A DNA stretch of 64,000 bases from Leisingera sp. JC1 (GTDB taxonomy: Bacteria > Pseudomonadota > Alphaproteobacteria > Rhodobacterales > Rhodobacteraceae). The stretch is from NCBI RefSeq assembly GCF_001679925.1, contig NZ_LYUZ01000125.1, positions 116,829-180,828 of the forward strand. Direction: 5' to 3'. Below, in pieces: positions 53,020 to 61,831 of this stretch. Under the pieces are notes generated by a model. It saw nothing but the letters and a program-made list of their open reading frames with translations. It was not told the DNA's origin and did no database searches. Made by a program: the position numbers and the translations under genes. Position 1 is the first letter of the stretch; each line of letters starts with the position of its first letter.

Positions 53020-53663
53020 GCGGCCCCGACGCGCAAACCAAGATGCAGTTCGTCTACTCCGTGCGCTCGCGCGGGGTGACCGACCAGAAGGTGCTGGAGG
53101 CGATCGAACAGATCGACCGCGGGCTGTTCGTGCGCGGAATCTTCTCGGAACGCGCTTATGAGGACGTGCCGCTGCCGATTGCCTGCGGCCAGACCATCTC
53201 GCAGCCTTCCGTGGTGGGGATGATGACCCAGGCGCTGCAGGTCAGCCCCCGCGACACCGTGCTGGAGGTCGGCACCGGCTCCGGCTACCAGGCGGCGATC
53301 CTGTCGAAACTGGCGCGCCGGGTCTACACAATCGATCGCCATGCCCGGCTGGTGCGCGAAGCGCGGATGGTGTTTGAGCAGCTGCAGCTGGCCAATGTGA
53401 CCTCGCTGGTGGGGGATGGCAGCCATGGCCTCAGCGAACAGGCGCCGTTTGACCGCATCATCGTGACGGCGGCGGCCGAAGACCCGCCGGGGCCGCTGCT
53501 GGCGCAGCTCAAGACAGGCGGCATCATGGTGCTGCCGGTGGGCCAGTCCGACCACGTTCAGACCCTGATCCGGGTGCGCAAAACCGAAGACGGGCTGGAA
53601 TATGACGAATTGCGCCCGGTGCGCTTTGTTCCCCTGCTTGAGGGCTTGGGGAAAGACACGTAA
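53016..53663 (+). CDS. pcm: Protein-L-isoaspartate O-methyltransferase
   Basis: Repairs isoaspartyl damage in proteins with S-adenosylmethionine; 215 residues. The SAM motif [20 protein letters not shown], the PCMT loop [20 protein letters not shown] and post-motif VGDGSHGL are clear. Start ATG 53016 overlaps surE; the longer upstream frame is not needed. Ends about 100 bases before the LysM/M23 gene. Confidence 0.95.
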   Translation: MSGPDAQTKMQFVYSVRSRGVTDQKVLEAIEQIDRGLFVRGIFSERAYEDVPLPIACGQTISQPSVVGMMTQALQVSPRDTVLEVGTGSGYQAAILSKLARRVYTIDRHARLVREARMVFEQLQLANVTSLVGDGSHGLSEQAPFDRIIVTAAAEDPPGPLLAQLKTGGIMVLPVGQSDHVQTLIRVRKTEDGLEYDELRPVRFVPLLEGLGKDT

Positions 53664-53765
53664 ACTGGCAGCGGAATTCAGCCGAACCGCAAAAGGCATC
53701 GGCTATAGTGATTGACGCGAGAGAATCCCCGCGAAAAAGGGGAAGCGTGTTTTGAGGAGAGCGAA

Positions 53766-55001
53766 ATGACCCGGATCCCCCCCGCCCGGACCGTGTTCCG
53801 CAGCCTACCGCGCGCCCGGCTGCTGGCCGTGCTGCCGCTGGCTGGTGTGCTGGCGGCCTGCCAGAGCCCGCTGGACTATGACCTGCGCGGCCAGATCGGC
53901 GCCTTCAATACCACAGGCGCGGCGCAATCCGCGACCGCGAACCGCCCTGCACCGGATGACCGCGGCCTGATCTCCTACCCGTCTTATCAGGTGGCCGTCG
54001 CCCGCCGCGGCGACACGGTGGGGGATGTGGCCGCCCGCATCGGCCTGCCCGCGGATGAGGTCGCCAGCTACAACGGCATGCAGACCGGCGACAAGATGCG
54101 TCAGGGAGAGGTTCTGGCCTTGCCGCGCCGTGCCCCTGGCAGCCTGCCCGGCAGCGCCACGCCGGGCTCGGTCGATATCGCCGCTCTGGCGGGCCAGGCC
54201 ATCGACAGCGCGCCGCTGACCTCGCCCAACGCAGGCTCCGTGACCACAACCGAAATCCAGTCCGCCCCCAAGCCGCAGCCCGCCAAGGTGCAGTCCGGCC
54301 CGGAGCCGGTGCGCCACAAGGTGAAGCGCGGCGAGACCGCCTATACCATTTCGCGGCTTTACCAGGTGCCGGTGAAATCGCTGGCGGAATGGAACGGGCT
54401 GGGCAGCGATTTTGCGGTGCGCGAGGGCCAGTACCTGCTGATCCCGCTGAAAGAGCAGCCCGCCGCCGAGGTGACGCCTGCCGCTGCAGCGGCCCCCGTG
54501 GTGGTGACAGAACCGGGCGCAGGCAGTGAGACCCCGGTGCCGCCCAGCGCCAGCAAACCGCTGCCGGAGGAGAAGGTCGAACCGGCTGTGGTCAAACCTG
54601 CTGCGGAAACCCTGCCCAAGCCGGAGCTGCCTGCGCCAACCCGCAGCAGCAGCGCGGCGATGGCATATCCGGTGCAGGGCAAGATCATCAAGACCTACTC
54701 CAAGGGCCGTAATGACGGCATCGACATTGCCGGTTCCGCCGGCGCGCCGGTGAATGCAGCCGAGGCTGGCACGGTGGCAGCGATCACCAAGGATTCAGGC
54801 AATGTGCCGATTGTGGTGATCCGCCACAGCCAGAAGCTGCTGACGGTCTACCAGAACGTCGGCAACATCACCGTGAAGAAGGGCGAAAGCGTTGTCCGCG
54901 GCCAGCGTATCGCTTCGCTGCGCGGCGGCGATGATGCCTATTTGCATTTTGAAGTGCGCGACGGTTTCGAAAGCATCGACCCGCTGAGCTACCTGAACTG
55001 A
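53766..55001 (+). CDS. nlpD: NlpD-like LysM/M23 lipoprotein, degenerate metal site
   Basis: 411-residue lipoprotein: lipobox LAACQ with C32. Two LysM-type modules follow (YQVAVARRGDTVGDVAARIG and HKVKRGETAYTISRLYQVPV), then a Pro/Ala linker and a C-terminal M23 domain. The M23 ligands are changed: NDGIDIA where HxxxD has histidine, QNVGNI where LytM has a catalytic histidine, and YLHFEVR where HxH is expected. Like E. coli NlpD it therefore probably activates amidases in septal peptidoglycan splitting instead of cutting. Start 53766 with GAGGAGAGCG. It ends the surE-pcm-nlpD run. Confidence 0.92.
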   Translation: MTRIPPARTVFRSLPRARLLAVLPLAGVLAACQSPLDYDLRGQIGAFNTTGAAQSATANRPAPDDRGLISYPSYQVAVARRGDTVGDVAARIGLPADEVASYNGMQTGDKMRQGEVLALPRRAPGSLPGSATPGSVDIAALAGQAIDSAPLTSPNAGSVTTTEIQSAPKPQPAKVQSGPEPVRHKVKRGETAYTISRLYQVPVKSLAEWNGLGSDFAVREGQYLLIPLKEQPAAEVTPAAAAAPVVVTEPGAGSETPVPPSASKPLPEEKVEPAVVKPAAETLPKPELPAPTRSSSAAMAYPVQGKIIKTYSKGRNDGIDIAGSAGAPVNAAEAGTVAAITKDSGNVPIVVIRHSQKLLTVYQNVGNITVKKGESVVRGQRIASLRGGDDAYLHFEVRDGFESIDPLSYLN

Positions 55002-55027
55002 CGGCGGTAATGACTTGTTAACAAAGA

Positions 55028-55053
55028 AAAGCCCGGCTGATTGGCCGGGCTTT
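55028..55053. terminator. Bidirectional terminator between nlpD and the DUF815 gene
   Basis: AAAGCCCGGC (55028-55037), TGATTG loop, GCCGGGCTTT (55044-55053). A perfect 10-bp stem shared by two converging genes. Confidence 0.88.
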
Positions 55054-55076
55054 GCTGTTTCCAGTTTTGTGCTGCC

Positions 55077-55919
55077 TCAGCGCAAGGCCACCCCGTGCCG
55101 CCCGGCCAGATCGGTGAAGAACTGCCACGCCACCCGGCCCGAGCGGGCGCCGCGGGTGGCCTGCCACTCGATTGCTTCCGCGCGCAGCTCCTCTGCATCC
55201 GCCTTGACGCCGTAGGCCTCGCAATAACCCTCGATCATCGCCAGGTATTCGTCCTGATCGCAGGGATGGAAACCCAACCACAGCCCGAACCGGTCCGACA
55301 GAGACACCTTCTCCTCCACCGCCTCCGACGGGTTGATGGCGCTGGAGCGCTCGTTTTCGATCATGTCCCGCGGCATCAGGTGGCGGCGGTTGGAGGTAGC
55401 ATAGAACACCACGTTCTCCGGCCGGCCCTCGATACCGCCGTCCAGCACCGCCTTGAGGCTCTTGTAGTGCTGGTCGTCATGGCTGAACGACAGGTCATCG
55501 CAGAACAGGATGAACCGGTGCTCAGAGCCGCGCAGGTGCCCCAGCAACCGCGCGACCGAAGGCAGATCCTCGCGCTGCAGCTCCACCAGCTTCAGCTCCG
55601 GGTGATCCCCCGCCAGCGCCCCGTGCACGGCTTTCACGAGGCTGGATTTCCCCATCCCCCGCGCGCCCCACAACAGCGCATTGTTGGCAGCAAAGCCTTG
55701 GGCAAACCGCCGGGTGTTCTCCAGCAAGGTATCGCGGGAGCGGTTGATGCCGACCAGCAGGTTCAGATCAACCCGGTTCACGGCTTCCACCGGCGCCAGC
55801 CGCTCCGGCCCAACATGCCAGACAAAGGCGGCGGCCGCGTTGAAATCCGGGGTTTCCAGCGGCGCGGGCGACATCCGCTCCAGCGCCTCGGCAATGCGGG
55901 TCAATGCGTTCTGGTCCAT
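55077..55919 (-). CDS. DUF815 AAA+ ATPase
   Basis: 280 residues. NALLWGARGMGKSSLVKAVH is Walker A (about residue 80-100), ILFCDDLSFSHDDQHYKSLK is Walker B and sensor 1, VVFYATSNRRHLMPRDM is the sensor region, and VSLSDRFGLWLGFHPCDQDE the arginine region. It matches the DUF815 family of AAA+ proteins, which is widely conserved but has no agreed function. Cytoplasmic; converges with nlpD across a shared terminator. Confidence 0.92.
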   Translation of the reverse strand: MDQNALTRIAEALERMSPAPLETPDFNAAAAFVWHVGPERLAPVEAVNRVDLNLLVGINRSRDTLLENTRRFAQGFAANNALLWGARGMGKSSLVKAVHGALAGDHPELKLVELQREDLPSVARLLGHLRGSEHRFILFCDDLSFSHDDQHYKSLKAVLDGGIEGRPENVVFYATSNRRHLMPRDMIENERSSAINPSEAVEEKVSLSDRFGLWLGFHPCDQDEYLAMIEGYCEAYGVKADAEELRAEAIEWQATRGARSGRVAWQFFTDLAGRHGVALR

Positions 55920-56027
55920 GGGGTGCCTCCGTCCGTCAGTTGCGGGATTTCAAAGCATGTTCAGGAGCAAGCGGCAAGGGCAAGCCAGCATCTGTTCTGC
56001 TGCAAACCTTAAGTATAACCTGTCCCC

Positions 56028-57200
56028 ATGGACGCCATGGACGAACTCTCCCGCTGGATGATGACCGAGGGCCGCTGCTGCGGCGATCCGGTCAAAGTTG
56101 TCTCGCACTTCTGCACAACCCTGATTGCGGCCGGCGTGCCGCTTTGGCGGGCAAACATCGGGCAGCGGTTTGCAAACCCGCTGCTGATTGCCTGGGGCGT
56201 GGTCTGGACGCCGGAAAGCACGGAGAGCTACGACGTCACCCATGATGTGATGCTGACGGACAGCTACGTCGGCAGCTCGTTTGAGTACATTCTGGCCCAT
56301 CGACGTCCGCTGCACAAAAGCCTGCGCGGCCTCGATCCTGAGGCCGACCACGTCTCCTATCATGAGTTCGCCGAGGCCGGCGGCACCGACTACTATGCCA
56401 CGCTCCTGTATTACGGCGACGGGTCCATGCACGGCTGCACCTTTGTCACCCAGTCGGAAAGCGGGTTCACGGCGGAGAACCTGGCGATGATCGAGGCTGC
56501 CCTGCCCGGCCTCTCCTGCGCCCTGGAACCCGTCACCATGCGCAAGTCCTCGCGCAGCCTGCTGCGGACCTATCTCGGCGATGGGCCGTCAGACGCGGTC
56601 TGGAACGGCTCCATCAAGCGCGGCGAACGCACGGCGCTTGACGCCGTTGTCATGTTCACCGACCTGCGCGGCTTTACCGCCCTCTCGGACAGCGCCGGCG
56701 AAGAGGACGTGTTCGACGCCCTGAACACCTATTTCGACGTGGTGGTGCAGGCGGTTGAGGACGCGGGCGGTGACGTGCTGAAGTTCATGGGCGACGGCAT
56801 TCTGTCGATCTTCCCCGCCGCTGATGGGACCGACCGCGCGGATCAGTGCCGCCAGGCCGCACAGGCCGCGCACACGGCGCTTGCCGGGCTTGCCGCGGTG
56901 AACACCGTCCGCGCGGAAACAGGCAAACCACCGCTGGCGATCGGCATCGGTTTGAATGCGGGCCGTGTCAGCTATGGCAACATCGGCAGCCCCGGCAGGC
57001 TGGATTTCACGGTGCTCGGCGCTGCAGTGAACCTGGCGAGCCGGATCGAAGGCCTGACAAAATCCACCGGGCATCCCGTTCTGGCATCCGCCTCTGTCGC
57101 CGCGGCTGCACCCGATCTGTTTGCCAGCTGCGGCCGCCACAATGTGCGCGGGGTTTCCGCGCCGGTAGAGGTCTTTTTCCTGCGTGGATCCGCCATGTAA
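56028..57200 (+). CDS. Class III adenylate cyclase
   Basis: 390 residues. The C-terminal domain (about 195-380) is a CHD: VVMFTDLRGFTALSDSAGEE gives the metal-binding aspartates, GDVLKFMGDGILSIFP the second, and GIGLNAGRVSYGNIGSPGRL the transition-state region; FTVLGAAVNLASRIEGL also matches. Residues 1-190 form an unassigned N-terminal domain with no membrane segment, so this is a soluble cyclase. It produces cAMP (or possibly cGMP). ATG 56028 starts just after CCCC; no clear Shine-Dalgarno. Confidence 0.92.
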   Translation: MDAMDELSRWMMTEGRCCGDPVKVVSHFCTTLIAAGVPLWRANIGQRFANPLLIAWGVVWTPESTESYDVTHDVMLTDSYVGSSFEYILAHRRPLHKSLRGLDPEADHVSYHEFAEAGGTDYYATLLYYGDGSMHGCTFVTQSESGFTAENLAMIEAALPGLSCALEPVTMRKSSRSLLRTYLGDGPSDAVWNGSIKRGERTALDAVVMFTDLRGFTALSDSAGEEDVFDALNTYFDVVVQAVEDAGGDVLKFMGDGILSIFPAADGTDRADQCRQAAQAAHTALAGLAAVNTVRAETGKPPLAIGIGLNAGRVSYGNIGSPGRLDFTVLGAAVNLASRIEGLTKSTGHPVLASASVAAAAPDLFASCGRHNVRGVSAPVEVFFLRGSAM

Positions 57201-57263
57201 AAGGGCGCGCCGGATCCGGCACGCCATAGTGGCTTCGGAACTCTCCAGTCTGCCCTTGCCGCC

Positions 57264-57905
57264 TCAATCCGCCGCGAAGCAGTAGAAGTACCCGTTGCCT
57301 CCGGTCCCGCGCAGGTCGTCGGCGCTGCAGCCGCGCGAATTATGCGCCGCGTTCCACGATGTATTGCCGCCGCCGTGGCGGTCATGGTGGCCGACCGTGG
57401 CGGAACCTTCACCGTTGGAGGTCCAGTTCGAACAGGTCTTGTCTCCCTCCTGCCAGGGGAAATAGGAGGTGCCGTCCTCCTGGGTGCCGGTCAGGATGTC
57501 ATGCTCGTTGACATCATCGCCGCGCCCCTTGATCCGGTTGCCGTTTTCATCCACTGCCGTGCGCAGGTACAGGTTCGGCATGATGTGCAGCTGGTCAAGA
57601 TCGACCGCGATCAGTTCCCCGTTGGCGTTGTACCAGGGGCCGGTGCCGATGCGCGAGCGGGCAGAGATGCCGCGCTTGCCCTCCTCCTGGGTGCTGAGAT
57701 AGGCGCGCCAGGTGCGGCCCGCGGCGCCCGCCGCCTCTGCCAGGCTGGCGCAATGGGCATCCGCCCCCTCCAGCCCGCCCAGATTGCCGCCGTCGCCAAG
57801 GCCGACAGAGGTGACGAAGAACCCCATCGGCGGATCTTCGGCGTAGGACGCAGAGGCCAGCGCGCAGGCCGCGGTGCAGGTCAGGACAGCAAGAAACTTG
57901 TTCAT
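57264..57905 (-). CDS. Exported lectin-like protein
   Basis: 213 residues. The start at 57905 has GGAGG on the complement and gives a Sec signal peptide MNKFLAVLTCTAACALASAS cleaved near SYA-ED. The mature protein has GGLEGADAHCASLAEAAGAA and TWRAYLSTQ, then KTCSNWTSNGEG and HGGGNTSWNAAHNSRGCSAD, with paired cysteines, a pattern of the C-type-lectin-like/DUF1554 or collagen NC10/endostatin-like folds seen in secreted bacterial proteins. Longer frames further upstream lack a signal peptide. Probable periplasmic or secreted protein with unknown ligand. Confidence 0.8.
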   Translation of the reverse strand: MNKFLAVLTCTAACALASASYAEDPPMGFFVTSVGLGDGGNLGGLEGADAHCASLAEAAGAAGRTWRAYLSTQEEGKRGISARSRIGTGPWYNANGELIAVDLDQLHIMPNLYLRTAVDENGNRIKGRGDDVNEHDILTGTQEDGTSYFPWQEGDKTCSNWTSNGEGSATVGHHDRHGGGNTSWNAAHNSRGCSADDLRGTGGNGYFYCFAAD

Positions 57906-58261
57906 GGAAACCTCCCTTATTCCAGGACTGGCCGCAGGATGCCGCATGGAAGGCGGTAAAGATACGCTGGCAGGCGGAGGTTCACGAAAGAGTGTTGGAA
58001 TCACGGCCGGGTGGGTTGGCCGGGCTCTGGTGCGGGGCTCAACTGAAGGGAACGACCCGGCCGCAGGCTTCCTGGCGCTGATTGCCCGATTACGAGTGGA
58101 CAGTTCGACCGCACTGTGCAAACCATCCGATATGCAAACCTCGGCTCAGAACAACGGCATTTGGCGCCAGAAGCGAATTACCGTCCCGGCCTGACACGCC
58201 GGGCCGGGTGGTTGGTCTCTGAACATCAAATGCGCTTGCTGCGCAGAACAAGGTTGTTTCC
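57906..58261. other. Non-coding gap between divergent genes
   Basis: 356 bases between the lectin-like gene and the P-loop kinase gene. Open frames here are short, lack ribosome sites and have no family features. It should hold both promoters but I see no definable motif. Confidence 0.5.
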
Positions 58262-58759
58262 ATGTATAATCCTCCTCCGACGCTGCACATGCTGTGCGGA
58301 AAAATCGCTGCTGGAAAATCCACACTGGCCAAACGGCTGGCAAGCGGAAACGGTACGGTTCTAGTTGCCGAAGACAAATGGCTGAACGCCCTTTTCTCCG
58401 ATGAAATGGCGTCTGTACCGGACTATGTCCGCTGTTCTTCAAAATTACGCAGCATCATGGGACCTCACGTGTCGTCGCTGCTGAACGCAGGGGTCTCGGT
58501 GGTTCTGGATTTTCCCGCCAACACAATCGAAACGCGCAGCTGGATGCGAAGCATTCTTGATGAGACAAGCGCGTCTCATCAGCTTCACGTACTATGCGCC
58601 CCGGATGATCTGTGCTTGCAGCGGCTGCGAGACCGCAACGCCCGCGGCGATCACCCGTTTGCGGCGACCGAGGAGCAGTTCCGCCTGTTTTCCAAACACT
58701 TCGCCCCGCCGTCGCCAGCAGAGGGTTTCAATCTGGTGATGCACGAAGAGCCCAACTGA
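58262..58759 (+). CDS. Small P-loop ATPase/kinase (AAA_33, zeta-toxin-like fold)
   Basis: 165 residues. LHMLCGKIAAGKSTLAKRLA is Walker A at residue 8-27; VVLDFPANTIETRSWMRSIL is the second metal and phosphate strand; LHVLCAPDDLCLQRLRDRNA is the lid region, a layout shared by small AAA_33 kinases and zeta toxin-type enzymes. Codon use is less GC-rich than that of surrounding genes. No antitoxin-like gene is adjacent, so it is not called a toxin. Substrate unknown. Confidence 0.82.
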   Translation: MYNPPPTLHMLCGKIAAGKSTLAKRLASGNGTVLVAEDKWLNALFSDEMASVPDYVRCSSKLRSIMGPHVSSLLNAGVSVVLDFPANTIETRSWMRSILDETSASHQLHVLCAPDDLCLQRLRDRNARGDHPFAATEEQFRLFSKHFAPPSPAEGFNLVMHEEPN

Positions 58760-58838
58760 TACGGGCGGAGCGATTTTTTATTGCCCGGAACGGCATCGGT
58801 CGCTCCGGCCTCAAAACCGGCCTTCACGGCTGCTGCAA

Positions 58839-58866
58839 CAAAAAAGCGCGCCCTCGCGGGCGCGCC
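58839..58866 (-). terminator. Terminator of the tatABC operon
   Basis: On the complement GCGCGCCC-GCGA-GGGCGCGC followed by TTTTTT, ending tatC transcription. Confidence 0.92.
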
Positions 58867-58890
58867 TTAGTACTTCAGACCGTCACAGGT

Positions 58891-59787
58891 CTACGTGCCC
58901 TTGCCATCCTCGGCATCTGCGGCCACCGGATCATCCGGATGCGTCTCCATCTCCTCGTCATCGTCGTAGTAGCCCTCGGCGCGCAGCTTCGCCTCGCGCT
59001 TGGCTTCTACCCGGCGGACCAGGAAGATCGAGACCTCGTAAAGCCCGTAAACCACCACAAACAGGATGATCTGGGTGATCACATCCGGCGGCGTCACCAG
59101 CGCGGCCAGCACCAGGATCGCCACAACCGCGTATTTGCGGACAGAGCCAAGGCCCTCGGCGCTCACCAGCCCGGCCTTGCCCATCAGGGTCAGCAGAACC
59201 GGCAGCTGGAAGCACAGGCCAAAGGCCACGATGAACTTGATGGTCAGGTTCAGATACTCCTGGGCAGAGCCCTGGAACACCACGCTGAGACCCTGGTTCA
59301 CCTCCTCGCTGGTCACCGCCTCGCCGCCGGAGCCGAACTGCTGGAAGCCCAGGAAGAAATCATAGGCCAGCGGCGTGACCACATAGAAGGCAAAGCTGGC
59401 GCCCAGAAGGAACATGAAAGGCGACGCAACCAGGAACGGCAGGAACGCCCCCTTCTCGGACTTGTACAGCCCCGGCGCCACAAAGCGCCACATCTGGAAC
59501 CCGATATAGGGAAACGCCAATATGAAACCGCCCAGGAAGGAGATCTTGATCGCGACAAAGAAGCCTTCCTGCGGGCTGATGAAGATCAGCGCGCAATCCT
59601 GGCCGCTCTCGGCCAGCACCTCGCACAGCGGCGCCGTCAGGAAGTTGAACACCGGCGTTGCCACAGTGAAGCAGATCACCATGCCGACGATGAAAGCCAG
59701 CACCGAATGGATGAGCCGCGTGCGCAGCTCGGCCAAATGCTCGATCAGCGGCGCGGTTGAGTCGTCGATCTCATCCGTCTTGCTCAT
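58891..59787 (-). CDS. tatC: Twin-arginine translocase subunit TatC
   Basis: 298 residues with six membrane segments. It binds the twin-arginine signal peptide and forms the receptor with TatB. The N-terminal [20 protein letters not shown] and the [20 protein letters not shown] motif are typical. The acidic C-terminal tail ([14 protein letters not shown]) is longer than in E. coli TatC. Start overlaps the tatB stop by ATGA. Last gene of the minus-strand operon tatA-tatB-tatC. Confidence 0.96.
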   Translation of the reverse strand: MSKTDEIDDSTAPLIEHLAELRTRLIHSVLAFIVGMVICFTVATPVFNFLTAPLCEVLAESGQDCALIFISPQEGFFVAIKISFLGGFILAFPYIGFQMWRFVAPGLYKSEKGAFLPFLVASPFMFLLGASFAFYVVTPLAYDFFLGFQQFGSGGEAVTSEEVNQGLSVVFQGSAQEYLNLTIKFIVAFGLCFQLPVLLTLMGKAGLVSAEGLGSVRKYAVVAILVLAALVTPPDVITQIILFVVVYGLYEVSIFLVRRVEAKREAKLRAEGYYDDDEEMETHPDDPVAADAEDGKGT

Positions 59788-60260
59788 GACTTGGCCTCTT
59801 CTTCCTTCGATGCCGCAGGCTTCAGCGCCGCCTCAGCCGCTTCCGCCTTGGCCAGTGCCTCCTCAGCCTCGCGCGCCTTGCGCTCAGCCGCGGCGCGGGC
59901 AGTTGACGCCTGGATCTTCTTGGCATCCTCGGCACGCTCCGCCGCCAGCTTGCCGGTCTCGCTGTCGGGGTCGTATTTGGTCGGGTCGATCGACGTCGCC
60001 ATCTCCTGCGCCGCCTGCTTGACCCCGTCCATGGCAGTGCCGACGGGATTGGTTGCAGCCTTCAGCCCCTTGGCGACCTCATTGACCCCGGCCTCATCCG
60101 CCGCGTCATGCATCGCCCGGCTGAACTCGCGCGCCATCCCCTTGGCCTTGCCGACAAACCGCCCCACGTTGCGGAACAGCACCGGCAGGTCCTTGGGGCC
60201 GACCACGATCAGCGCAACAACGCCGATGACCAGCAGTTCGGTCCACCCAAGATCGAACAT
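59784..60260 (-). CDS. tatB: Twin-arginine translocase subunit TatB
   Basis: 158 residues: one N-terminal membrane helix ([20 protein letters not shown]) with the conserved GPK, then an amphipathic helix and a long charged A/K/E-rich tail, shared with many alphaproteobacterial TatB. Forms the substrate receptor with TatC. Begins six bases after the tatA stop. Predicted substrates include the agmatine deiminase homologue encoded at 35594. Confidence 0.93.
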   Translation of the reverse strand: MFDLGWTELLVIGVVALIVVGPKDLPVLFRNVGRFVGKAKGMAREFSRAMHDAADEAGVNEVAKGLKAATNPVGTAMDGVKQAAQEMATSIDPTKYDPDSETGKLAAERAEDAKKIQASTARAAAERKAREAEEALAKAEAAEAALKPAASKEEEAKS

Positions 60261-60266
60261 GAGCGC

Positions 60267-60482
60267 TTAGGCCTTGTCTTTTTCGGTCTCGGGGGTGACG
60301 TCCTTGGCCGTGTCTGCGGCGTCCTGCTCCAGTTCCTTGGTGCCTTCGTTGATGCCCTTCTTGAACGAGGTGATACCCTTGCCGACCTCACCCATCAGCG
60401 AGGAAATCTTGCCGCGGCCGAACAGGACCAGCACCACGACAGCGATGAGCAGCAGGCCAGGCAGGCCGATGTTGTTGAGCAT
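60267..60482 (-). CDS. tatA: Twin-arginine translocase subunit TatA
   Basis: 71 residues: N-terminal helix ([20 protein letters not shown]), [20 protein letters not shown] as the hinge and amphipathic helix, and a charged tail. TatA polymers open the export path. First gene of tatABC. Confidence 0.94.
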   Translation of the reverse strand: MLNNIGLPGLLLIAVVVLVLFGRGKISSLMGEVGKGITSFKKGINEGTKELEQDAADTAKDVTPETEKDKA

Positions 60483-60708
60483 GTGAGTCTCTCCTTACTT
60501 AATCCGGCGCGGATTGGCGGCGCCGGTGGAATTGTTCGCTACGGGTTTAGCGCGGGCGCTGCTTTGAGCGAAAGCAACTCCGCACGCTGAAAGCGCCTGC
60601 AAGCGCAGGAATCCGAAGTTTTTGCCAGCCGCGCGCATCCAACTGACAGGTTTATGTCAGTTGGAGGCCGGTAAATCCAGCCCATCACATGAACAAAGGA
60701 GAAACGTG

Positions 60709-61017
60709 ATGAGCAAACATGTCGCCGAAATCGTGACCTTCAAACTGGCCGATGGCGTGAGTCCCGCGGATTTCACCGCACTGATGCAGCGCACCGAGGG
60801 CTTCGTGCGCGCGCAGGACGGTTTTGTCACCCGCCAGCTGAGCCAGGGCGAGGATGGCAGCTGGACCGACTATGTGGTCTGGCAGGACATGGCGACGGCG
60901 CAGAAAGTGGCGCAGGAATTCATGCAGCAGGACTTCACGCCGGAGGTAATGGCGGCCATTGCCCCGGACAGCGCCAGCATGCGCCATGAAGAGGTGCAGT
61001 GGCAGATGGCGCCCTAA
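60709..61017 (+). CDS. Dimeric alpha/beta-barrel protein (ABM/EthD-like)
   Basis: 102 residues. ATG 60709 has AAAGGAGAAAC upstream. The pattern AEIVTFKLADGVSPADFTAL then FVRAQDGFVTRQLSQGEDGS and WTDYVVWQDMATAQKVAQEF fits the ferredoxin-like dimeric fold of antibiotic-biosynthesis monooxygenase or related small proteins. Substrate unknown. The next gene, a WYL regulator, starts 72 bases on in the same direction and may regulate it. Confidence 0.82.
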   Translation: MSKHVAEIVTFKLADGVSPADFTALMQRTEGFVRAQDGFVTRQLSQGEDGSWTDYVVWQDMATAQKVAQEFMQQDFTPEVMAAIAPDSASMRHEEVQWQMAP

Positions 61018-61089
61018 GCACAACAGGCTGCGCCTGCGGGCCGGGCGCAGCCCTTGACCTCCTGACGCCACCGCGCAAAGGCTAGCCCC

Positions 61090-61764
61090 ATGCGCCGCAC
61101 TGACCGCCTTTTTGAAATCATCCAGATCCTGCGCGACGGGAAGCTGCACCGTGCCCAGGACATTGCCGAACGGCTGGAGGTTTCAACCCGCACCATCTAC
61201 CGCGATATGGACACGCTGGTGGCCTCCGGCGTGCCGGTGGAGGGCGAGCGCGGCGTCGGCTACATGGTGCGCGAGCAGATCAGCCTGCCGCCGCTGACAC
61301 TGACGCCAGAGGAACTGGAGGCACTCAACCTTGGCATGGCGATTGTCGCTGAGGCCGCCGACCCGGACCTGAAGGCCGCCGCCCTGTCGCTGGCCGCCAA
61401 GGTGGACGCGGTGCTGCCGGAACAGACCATCGCCGAGGCCGACGCCTGGAAATTCGCGGTCTACCCCTTCTCCGACGCCGCCCGCGCCCTCGCGCACATG
61501 CCCAGCTTACGCGCCGCCATCAAGGCGCGGCAGAAACTGCAGCTCAGCTACCGGCGCATCGACGGCACTTTGACGGAGCGGAAAATCCGCCCGCTGCACA
61601 TGGAATACTGGGGCCGGGTCTGGACCCTCACCGCGTGGTGCGAGACGCGCGGGGATTTCCGGGTTTTCCGCGTCGACCTGATTGAAGACGCCTCTGCCCT
61701 GCCCGAACTGTTCGTAGACGAGCCCGGCAAGCGGCTGCAGGACTATGATCCCTACGGCTCCTAA
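61090..61764 (+). CDS. YafY-type HTH-WYL transcriptional regulator
   Basis: 224 residues. The N-terminal HTH_11 domain (RRTDRLFEIIQILRDGKLHR, then AQDIAERLEVSTRTIYRDMD) is followed by a C-terminal WYL domain (IKARQKLQLSYRRIDGTLTE, with RKIRPLHMEYWGRVWTLTAW). WYL domains sense nucleic acid or other ligands in regulators of stress and defence genes. It is transcribed with or right after the ABM-like gene at 60709, likely its own target. Confidence 0.92.
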   Translation: MRRTDRLFEIIQILRDGKLHRAQDIAERLEVSTRTIYRDMDTLVASGVPVEGERGVGYMVREQISLPPLTLTPEELEALNLGMAIVAEAADPDLKAAALSLAAKVDAVLPEQTIAEADAWKFAVYPFSDAARALAHMPSLRAAIKARQKLQLSYRRIDGTLTERKIRPLHMEYWGRVWTLTAWCETRGDFRVFRVDLIEDASALPELFVDEPGKRLQDYDPYGS

Positions 61765-61771
61765 GATCCTT

Positions 61772-61831
61772 TATTCATCTGGCTGAAAATATCCCGGGGG
61801 AGGCCCGCAGGGCCGGTGGCAGAGCCCCCTA
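61772..61831 (+). repeat. Dispersed intergenic repeat, copy 6
   Basis: TTCATCTGGCTGAAAATATC followed by CCGGGGGAGGC and a tail GCAGAGCCCCCT: a diverged copy between the converging WYL regulator and GNAT genes. Confidence 0.5.

Noticed and set aside
57874-58194. Plus-strand ORF of 106 codons in the lectin-kinase gap
   Set aside because: Its start lies inside the lectin-like signal peptide coding region on the other strand, it has no ribosome site and no recognisable composition or motif.
58262-58759. Zeta-toxin of a toxin-antitoxin pair
   Set aside because: The P-loop kinase fold is shared by many small kinases and no epsilon-like or other antitoxin gene lies next to it.
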